Source: an uncultured Lachnospiraceae bacterium (GTDB lineage: Bacteria; Bacillota; Clostridia; Lachnospirales; Lachnospiraceae). Taken from it: a stretch of DNA of 18,531 nt. This document shows, one piece after another, positions 14,009 through 18,531 of this stretch. The stretch's first letter is position 1. Each line of letters opens with the position of its first letter. The stretch is from contig CAJUMJ010000044.1 of NCBI GenBank assembly GCA_910587095.1, forward strand, positions 1 through 18,531, written 5' to 3'. Under the pieces are notes generated by a model. That model was not told the DNA's origin. It saw only the letters and a list, made by a program, of their open reading frames with translations, and made no database searches. A program made the position numbers and the translations under genes.

Positions 14009-14041
14009 ACAGCTTACATGGATTTTGTGTAAAATCAAGGC
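14009..14041 (-). promoter_or_regulatory. Shared upstream element, copy 2 (SprT-like gene)
   Basis: On the minus strand: TTGATT, 16 bp, TAAGCT, then GTGTCAC. Same layout as 13232-13264, about 40 bp before the ATG at 13967. The positions conserved include TTG, the CACA run and GTAAGCTGT. Confidence 0.5.
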
Positions 14042-14084
14042 TAAACAGCCGGTTTTAAATCAAATTGATCAGCAGATACATTTA

Positions 14085-14972
14085 CTATGATGGGATAGTC
14101 TCAAACTTATCCTTTAAGTATTCCAAAAGCCGTTGTGCGATAGGGGTAAATATCTGATATTTTTTCCATATCAGATAAATTTTTGTTTCAAGGGCTGGTG
14201 CCAACGGGCGAAAAACAAGTCCGCTGCCAGGGCTTGTATCAATGAGGTACTGAAAAGTCAGAAGATATCCGAGCCCTTCCTTCACAAATAAGGAGCCATT
14301 ATAGGACAGTCGGAAAGACCCTTCAAGATGCAGCTTGTCTATTTTACTGCCGCACCATTTGGATATATCGTGATTCCAGCCCTGCTCCGAGCAAAAGAGC
14401 GGGGGTCCGGCCAGGTCATCGGCACAGATAGCCTGCTTGTTTGCGAGGGGACAATCTTCCTTCATGACAACACCCCACAGGTCGGTTTCAGGAAAAGTAA
14501 GAAAATGATATTTTGCGGTATTTGGTTCTTCGGCCAGAACAGCAAAATCAATCACGCCTTTATCCAGTTTTTCCGTGACCTGCTCTGTATCGCCGCTTGT
14601 AATGTGGTAACGCAGATTGGAAAAAGTATTTTTAAACTGTTTGATGGCAGAGGCAAGATGCCTGATCTGGTAAGATTCCGCCAGGCCGAAGTAAACATCG
14701 CCGCCCAGGACATCATCCAAAGCGAGAAATTCAGTTGTGATCTTGTCAGCCATTTTTATCAGGTCTTCTGCCCGTTTTCGAAGCAAAACACCTTCCTCAG
14801 TCAGCTGTATGCTGAAACTATGGCGCGTGAACAGTTTTTTTCCAAGCTCATCTTCAAGTGCTTTTAACTGCTTGGAGAGTGTGGGCTGGGTAACATGAAG
14901 CAGCTCTGCCGCACGGGTCATGTTTTCCTCCCTTGCCACGGCAAGAAAATATCTCATGGTTCGCAGTTCCAT
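14085..14972 (-). CDS. LysR-type transcriptional regulator
   Basis: A 295-residue regulator of standard LTTR length. A winged helix-turn-helix at about 3-60 (MRYFLAVAREENMTRAAELLHVTQPTLSKQLKALE) is followed by a linker helix and the periplasmic-binding-protein-like effector domain (about 90-290). It is divergent from the ACG-started small ORF, the hydrolase, the alcohol dehydrogenase and the short-chain dehydrogenase, the typical layout for an LTTR controlling the neighbouring operon. The effector cannot be predicted. The ATG at 14972 has GGGAGG about 7 bp upstream. Its promoter (15016-15044) overlaps a dyad that could be its own operator. I see no clear terminator after its stop, so read-through into the region upstream of the SprT-like gene is possible. 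Confidence 0.93.
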   Translation of the reverse strand: MELRTMRYFLAVAREENMTRAAELLHVTQPTLSKQLKALEDELGKKLFTRHSFSIQLTEEGVLLRKRAEDLIKMADKITTEFLALDDVLGGDVYFGLAESYQIRHLASAIKQFKNTFSNLRYHITSGDTEQVTEKLDKGVIDFAVLAEEPNTAKYHFLTFPETDLWGVVMKEDCPLANKQAICADDLAGPPLFCSEQGWNHDISKWCGSKIDKLHLEGSFRLSYNGSLFVKEGLGYLLTFQYLIDTSPGSGLVFRPLAPALETKIYLIWKKYQIFTPIAQRLLEYLKDKFETIPS

Positions 14973-15015
14973 TTTGCCCTCCCTTGATATTCCTAAAATT
15001 CATAACATGATATAA

Positions 15016-15044
15016 ATTATAGCCATTAGCGAAATGGAAGTCAA
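15016..15044 (-). promoter_or_regulatory. Strong promoter of the LysR-type regulator gene
   Basis: On the minus strand TTGACT (15039-15044) is followed by a 17-bp spacer and a perfect TATAAT (15016-15021). The spacer contains the dyad CCATT-N5-AATGG. Confidence 0.8.
15023..15037. promoter_or_regulatory. Candidate operator (dyad) between divergent promoters
   Basis: CCATT (15023-15027) and AATGG (15033-15037) are perfect inverted repeats five bases apart. They lie between the -35 and -10 of the regulator's promoter and about 25-39 bp upstream of the predicted plus-strand start site. This position would let one bound protein repress its own gene and act on the divergent operon. No protein is proven to bind it. 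Confidence 0.5.
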
Positions 15045-15049
15045 GAGGA

Positions 15050-15055
15050 TATAAT
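15050..15055 (+). promoter_or_regulatory. -10 box of the divergent operon promoter
   Basis: A perfect TATAAT with no good -35 (best is TTAGCG at 15026-15031, 3 of 6). A good -10 with a poor -35 fits an activator-dependent promoter. Confidence 0.5.
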
Positions 15056-15084
15056 ACAGACATAGCAGGAAGGGAGGCGGTCAT

Positions 15085-15294
15085 ACGGATGATCTTATTC
15101 AGAATCTAAAGGATGCGGGCTGTGGCGCTCAGACCATTGAGCAGGTCTGCAGGTTGTATGGTAACGGTCAGGTTCAGGATGCTATTAAAACATTGCGGAA
15201 GCACCGCTGTAGCTTGATGGACAGCCTGCATGAAAGTCAGGGGAGAGTTGATTGTCTTGATTTTTTAGTATGGCGGATGGAAAAGGAAAAGTGA
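15085..15294 (+). pseudogene. Small conserved-type protein with ACG in place of its start codon
   Basis: The frame reads DDLIQNLKDAGCGAQTIEQ and so on to MEKEK, ending at TGA 15292-15294 (69 codons including the first). The sequence resembles small proteins I recall from Lachnospiraceae, which begin MxxDLIQNLKDAGC and end near a DCLDxLxxxxxK motif; here DCLDFLVWRMEKEK. The codon where Met is expected is ACG (15085-15087), with a strong AGGGAGG (15071-15077) 7 bp upstream. No in-frame ATG, GTG or TTG lies between it and the upstream stop at 15052. It is either a start-codon loss (T to C), rare ACG initiation, or a base-call error. It is the first gene of the divergent operon. Function unknown. 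Confidence 0.65.
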
Positions 15295-15334
15295 TAATTA
15301 AAAAATAACAAAAAAGAAAGAGAGGCATTACAAA

Positions 15335-16336
15335 ATGGAAAATATTGCAAAACTGGAATTGACAAAGGAATGGGATAAGACTTTCCCGAAAAGTGAAAAG
15401 GTAAACCACCGCAAGGTGACATTCCCTAACCGTTACGGAATCACGCTGGCGGCAGACCTTTATGAGCCGAAGGGGGCTGAAAAGAAACTGGCTGCGATTG
15501 CGGTATGCGGGCCGTTTGGCGCGGTAAAGGAGCAGTCAGCCGGACTGTATGCGCAGACGATGGCGGAGCGTGGTTTCCTCACCATTGCCTTTGACCCTTC
15601 CTTTACCGGCGAAAGCGGCGGCACGCCCCGTTACATGGCTTCGCCGGATATTAACACGGAGGATTTTCAGGCAGCGGTTGATTTTCTTTCCGTACAGGAA
15701 AATGTTGACCCTGAGCGTATCGGCATTATCGGTATCTGCGGCTGGGGCGGTCTGGCTCTCAACGTGGCGGCGCTGGATACCCGTATTAAGGCGACGGTTG
15801 CCTCTACCATGTATGATATGTCCCGCGTCAATGCCAACGGATATTTTGATGCAGATAACTCTGCTGATGCGAGGTATGCAAAGAAAGAAGCCATGAACGC
15901 CCAGAGGCTCGTGGATTACAAAAATGGCGGCTATGCGCTGGGCGGCGGCGTTGTCGATCCGCTTCCGGAGGATGCGCCTTTCTTCGTGGCAGATTATCAT
16001 GATTACTATAAAACGGATCGCGGCTACCACAAGCGCTCCCTAAATTCCAACGGCGGCTGGAATGTGATTGGGTGTATGTCCTTTATGAACCAGCCTATTC
16101 TTCAGTACAGCAATGAGATCCGCAGCGCAGTCCTTATCATGCACGGAGAGAAAGCACATTCCTGCTATTTCAGCCGCGATGCCTATGATGCAATGGTGAA
16201 GGATAACCCTTATACAGACAATAAGGAGCTGCTGATCATTCCCGGTGCAGTCCATACGGATCTGTATGACGGAGGCGGAAAGGATGCGATTCCGTTTGAT
16301 AAGCTGGAACTGTTTTTTGCGGAAAATTTGAAATAG
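15335..16336 (+). CDS. Alpha/beta hydrolase family protein
   Basis: A 333-residue cytoplasmic protein of the alpha/beta hydrolase fold. DLYEPKG and AVCGPFGAVKEQSAGLYAQTMAERGF (41-81) form the first strands and the oxyanion region. The nucleophile-elbow region reads GIIGICGWGGLALNVA (129-144 approximately). HGEKAHS (270-276) and PGAVHTDLYD (303-312, with His307) provide the usual acid and base positions. The position where a Ser nucleophile would sit is Trp137 in CGWGG, while Cys135 lies two residues before; I recall this GICGWGG form in related clostridial proteins. Substrate unknown. AGAGAGG lies about 9 bp before the ATG. It is 33 bp upstream of the alcohol dehydrogenase and likely in the same operon. 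Confidence 0.85.
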   Translation: MENIAKLELTKEWDKTFPKSEKVNHRKVTFPNRYGITLAADLYEPKGAEKKLAAIAVCGPFGAVKEQSAGLYAQTMAERGFLTIAFDPSFTGESGGTPRYMASPDINTEDFQAAVDFLSVQENVDPERIGIIGICGWGGLALNVAALDTRIKATVASTMYDMSRVNANGYFDADNSADARYAKKEAMNAQRLVDYKNGGYALGGGVVDPLPEDAPFFVADYHDYYKTDRGYHKRSLNSNGGWNVIGCMSFMNQPILQYSNEIRSAVLIMHGEKAHSCYFSRDAYDAMVKDNPYTDNKELLIIPGAVHTDLYDGGGKDAIPFDKLELFFAENLK

Positions 16337-16369
16337 TAAGCTAAAATTTAGAGTACGAGGAGAAAAACA

Positions 16370-17536
16370 ATGTTAGGAAATTTTATATATTGCAACCCGA
16401 CGAAACTTTATTTTGGTGAGGATTCCCTTACCAGCCTGAATGAGGAACTGCCGAAGTATGGACAGAATGTACAGCTTGTGTATGGCGGCGGGTCAATCAA
16501 AAAGAATGGTATCTATGACAAGGTCATGGAGATTTTGAAAGCGAATGGAAAAAATGTGTTTGAAGACGCGGGCGTCATGCCAAATCCAACGGTACAGAAA
16601 CTGCAGGAAGGCTGTAAGATTGCCAGGGAGGGTAAGGCAGACCTGATCCTTGCGGTCGGGGGCGGCTCTGTCTGCGACTATGCGAAAGCGGTTTCCGTAT
16701 CTGCATACTGCACGGAAGACCCATGGGAAAAATATTATCTCCAGATGAAGGACGTGGACAATGAGATCATCCCGGTGGGATGTGTCCTGACAATGGTTGG
16801 CACCGGCTCTGAAATGAACGGCGGCGCGGTTATAACGAACCATGAGCAGAAGTTGAAGATCGGCCATGTATTTGACGAGAGGGTGTATCCGAAATTCTCC
16901 ATCTTAAATCCGGTATATACCTACACGCTGCCCCGGTATCAGATGGTTGCAGGAATCTATGACATCATGAACCATATTACAGAGCAGTATTTCTCCGGGG
17001 AGGACGACAATACTTCGGATTATCTGATGGAAGGACTGTTGAGGTCTTTGATCCATTCCAGCAGAATTGCCGTGAAGAATCCTACGGATTATGAAGCAAG
17101 GAGCAATATCATGTGGATTGCGACATGGGCGTTAAATACCCTGGTGGCGAAAGGAAAATCTACAGACTGGATGGTGCATATGCTTGGGCAGGCTGTTGCG
17201 GCACATACGGATGCAACCCATGGCATGACCCTTGCAGCGGTATCCATGGCCTATTACCGGTTTGTCTGTCCGTTTGGGCTGGCAAAGTTTAAGAGGTTTG
17301 CCATGAACGTATGGGACGTAAATCCGGAAGGAAAAAGTGATGAACAGGTTGCAGCGGAAGGTCTGCAGAAAATGGAGGCTTATATGGAGGAACTGGGCCT
17401 TACGATGCATCTGAAAGAACTTGGGGTAACAGAGGAGATGCTTCCGGGGATTGTTGACAGCACGCTGGTCATGGATGGCGGTTATAAGGTGCCGGATAAG
17501 GATGAAATCAGGGAAATTTTAAAGAACAGTTTATAA
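16370..17536 (+). CDS. Iron-containing alcohol dehydrogenase (BdhA/YqhD type)
   Basis: A 388-residue group III alcohol dehydrogenase, probably NADPH-dependent, reducing aldehydes to alcohols. The N-terminal Rossmann-like domain shows VYGGGSIKKNG (38-47) and AVGGGSVCDYAK (95-106), which bind the dinucleotide. Metal ligands fit Asp198 and His202 (GIYDIMNH), His270 (DWMVHMLG) and His284 (DATHGM), equivalent to D194, H198, H267 and H281 of E. coli YqhD. The C-terminal helical domain covers about 190-388. AGGAGA lies about 7 bp before the ATG. Its place between the hydrolase and the short-chain dehydrogenase suggests aldehyde or carbonyl handling. The length is typical for BdhA/YqhD. Confidence 0.95.
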   Translation: MLGNFIYCNPTKLYFGEDSLTSLNEELPKYGQNVQLVYGGGSIKKNGIYDKVMEILKANGKNVFEDAGVMPNPTVQKLQEGCKIAREGKADLILAVGGGSVCDYAKAVSVSAYCTEDPWEKYYLQMKDVDNEIIPVGCVLTMVGTGSEMNGGAVITNHEQKLKIGHVFDERVYPKFSILNPVYTYTLPRYQMVAGIYDIMNHITEQYFSGEDDNTSDYLMEGLLRSLIHSSRIAVKNPTDYEARSNIMWIATWALNTLVAKGKSTDWMVHMLGQAVAAHTDATHGMTLAAVSMAYYRFVCPFGLAKFKRFAMNVWDVNPEGKSDEQVAAEGLQKMEAYMEELGLTMHLKELGVTEEMLPGIVDSTLVMDGGYKVPDKDEIREILKNSL

Positions 17537-17595
17537 AAGCCAGCACAGTAGACCGAAGCAGGCCGTTCCAATATATAAACAGAGGAGCAGATAGG

Positions 17596-18336
17596 ATGAA
17601 TACGATAAATGACAAGGTAGTTGTAATTTTAGGGGCATCCAGTGGGATTGGCGAGGCAACTGTCAGACTGCTGGCGGGCAAAGGGGCAAAACTTGTAATT
17701 GCCTCGCGCCGCGAAGAAAAGCTCAGGGAATTGGCAGATTCTCTTGAAGGATGCACCATTGCTTATAAGACGGCGGATGTGGCCAGCTATGAAGAAGTAA
17801 AAGCTGTGATCGACATGGCTGTGGAACTGCATGGCCGGGTGGATGTACTATACAATAATGCGGGCATTATGCCTACGGCTCCATTGATTGAGGGAAGGAG
17901 AAATGAATGGCGTCAGCTGCTGGACATCAATGTGATGGGCGTATTGAATGGAATTTCTGCAGTTTTACCTGTCATGGTGGAACAGCAAAGCGGGCATATT
18001 ATTGCTACCGATTCTGTACTGGGGCATCATGTTTATGAAAATTCAACCGTATATTGCGGAACAAAGTTCGCAGTGCGGGCAATCATGGAAGGGCTGCGCC
18101 AGGAACACCGGATGGATAACATCAAATCCACAATCATTTCACCGGGTAATGTAGCTACTGACCTTTATAAATCCATTCAAAGTGAAAGCGCCCGTCAGGC
18201 GGAACTGGATTTCAGGAAGACGATTGATTCTTTGACTGCGGAGGATATTGCAACCGCTGTGGCCTATGCCATCGAAACGCCAGACCGGATGTCCGTGAGT
18301 GAGATTATGATTCGTCCCACAAAGCAGGGAATCTAA
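17596..18336 (+). CDS. Short-chain dehydrogenase/reductase (SDR family)
   Basis: A 246-residue classical SDR with the cofactor motif GASSGIGE (13-20), NNAG (87-90), the catalytic Ser140 (ATDS), Tyr153 and Lys157 (YCGTK) and SPGNVATDL (182-190). Arg38-Arg39 after the second strand (ASRREEKL) favours NADP(H). It reduces or oxidises an unknown carbonyl or alcohol. GAGGAG lies 9 bp before the ATG. The 59-bp gap after the alcohol dehydrogenase has no clear promoter or terminator, so the same LysR-controlled transcript is likely. A terminator on this strand lies at 18402-18444. Confidence 0.94.
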   Translation: MNTINDKVVVILGASSGIGEATVRLLAGKGAKLVIASRREEKLRELADSLEGCTIAYKTADVASYEEVKAVIDMAVELHGRVDVLYNNAGIMPTAPLIEGRRNEWRQLLDINVMGVLNGISAVLPVMVEQQSGHIIATDSVLGHHVYENSTVYCGTKFAVRAIMEGLRQEHRMDNIKSTIISPGNVATDLYKSIQSESARQAELDFRKTIDSLTAEDIATAVAYAIETPDRMSVSEIMIRPTKQGI

Positions 18337-18368
18337 AGGCAGCACAGACCAAAGCGTTATCATGCTGT

Positions 18369-18392
18369 AGCGGGATGCCCTGGCATCCCGCT
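18369..18392. repeat. Perfect 11-bp inverted repeat
   Basis: AGCGGGATGCC (18369-18379) and GGCATCCCGCT (18382-18392) are complementary around a 2-nt loop. No T run follows on either strand. It lies between the SDR gene and the transposase fragment, and may belong to the insertion sequence's end region. Confidence 0.75.
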
Positions 18393-18401
18393 CAGACTGT
18401 C

Positions 18402-18444
18402 AAAGAACCCCTGTTATGCAGCAGCACAGCAGAGGTTCTTTTTT
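18402..18444 (+). terminator. Intrinsic terminator overlapping the transposase fragment
   Basis: AAAGAACC (18402-18409) pairs with GGTTCTTT (18434-18441), extended inside by CTG/CAG after a mismatch, and is followed by further T bases to 18444. It can end the hydrolase-ADH-SDR transcript. Its right half lies inside the minus-strand transposase coding sequence. Confidence 0.65.
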
Positions 18445-18531
18445 AAAGCAGCAATACTCATCGCGACAAAAAACTGTCGGTGAGCTGCCTTCCATTTCCA
18501 CATCGCCAGTTTCTTCAGGTTCATGGCAGCA
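18414..18531 (-). CDS. C-terminal end of an IS1182-family-type transposase (partial)
   Basis: The minus-strand frame enters from the right edge and reads AAMNLKKLAMWKWKAAHRQF, then FVAMSIAALKKNLCCAAA, with TAA at 18414-18416. The AAMNLKKLA motif is the typical last conserved block of DDE transposases of the IS1182/IS4-like groups. Only 38 residues are inside the window, so family assignment is tentative and it cannot be judged whether the gene is intact. The insertion-sequence end should lie shortly below 18414, perhaps near the inverted repeat at 18369-18392. Its position directly after the redox cluster supports the accessory nature of this end of the window. Confidence 0.75.
   Translation of the reverse strand, partial: AAMNLKKLAMWKWKAAHRQFFVAMSIAALKKNLCCAAA

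Larger units (their letters stand above)
12340..14041 (-). mobile_element. Probable remnant of an integrative conjugative element
   Basis: Two adjacent minus-strand genes, one with a C-terminal domain like the 'virulence protein' family and one SprT-like with a zinc ribbon, are of kinds I associate with accessory regions of clostridial integrative elements. They share an upstream element and each has its own terminator. No integrase, relaxase or transfer gene is in the window, so this is either a decayed piece or one end of something larger. Boundaries are approximate. Confidence 0.45.

Noticed and set aside
14328..14867. A 179-codon plus-strand frame inside the regulator
   Set aside because: It is the antisense of the LysR-type gene, whose helix-turn-helix, ribosome binding site and promoter are clear.

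Overview
The window looks like a chromosomal segment from a Gram-positive anaerobe of the class Clostridia, most likely a Lachnospiraceae-type bacterium. The reasons are the cysE-cysS-mrnC-rlmB gene order, AGGAGG-type ribosome binding sites, a class A penicillin-binding protein with a long Ala/Gln/Pro tail, and accessory genes that resemble cargo of clostridial integrative elements. This placement rests on gene content and remembered family sequences, not on a database search.

Layout. (1) 1-310: the C-terminal end of a coiled-coil protein built on 54-bp tandem repeats. (2) 412-3860: a housekeeping run, all on the plus strand: serine acetyltransferase (cysE), cysteinyl-tRNA synthetase (cysS), Mini-ribonuclease III (mrnC) and 23S rRNA 2'-O-methyltransferase (rlmB). 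It links cysteine synthesis and charging with rRNA maturation. (3) 3851-5902: a surface SGNH hydrolase with a 9 x 12-residue repetitive stalk, bracketed by three copies of a foldable dispersed repeat. The first copy supplies the rlmB stop codon. (4) 5941-6219: a small coiled-coil protein. (5) 6275-9696, minus strand: a class A PBP followed by an HD-domain protein, driven by an extended -10 promoter. (6) 9875-12003, plus strand: a YigZ/IMPACT-family protein and the magnesium transporter MgtE. (7) 12011-12196: a very small promoter-ORF-terminator unit. (8) 12340-14041, minus strand: two genes typical of integrative conjugative elements, a 'virulence protein'-like acidic protein and a SprT-like zinc metalloprotein. 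They share a 33-bp upstream element and look like an element remnant. (9) 14085-18336: a LysR-type regulator, divergent from a small protein with an apparent ACG start, an alpha/beta hydrolase, an iron-dependent alcohol dehydrogenase and a short-chain dehydrogenase. This is probably a regulated redox or detoxification operon of unknown substrate. (10) 18414-18531: the C-terminus of an IS1182-type transposase.

The left two thirds (to about 12 kb) is core chromosome, interrupted by the repeat/SGNH cassette. The right third is accessory DNA. The most unusual items are the foldable repeat family around rlmB and the SGNH gene, the tiny transcription unit after mgtE, the start-codon change at 15085, and the shared upstream box of the two element genes. 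I found no tRNA, rRNA or CRISPR array.
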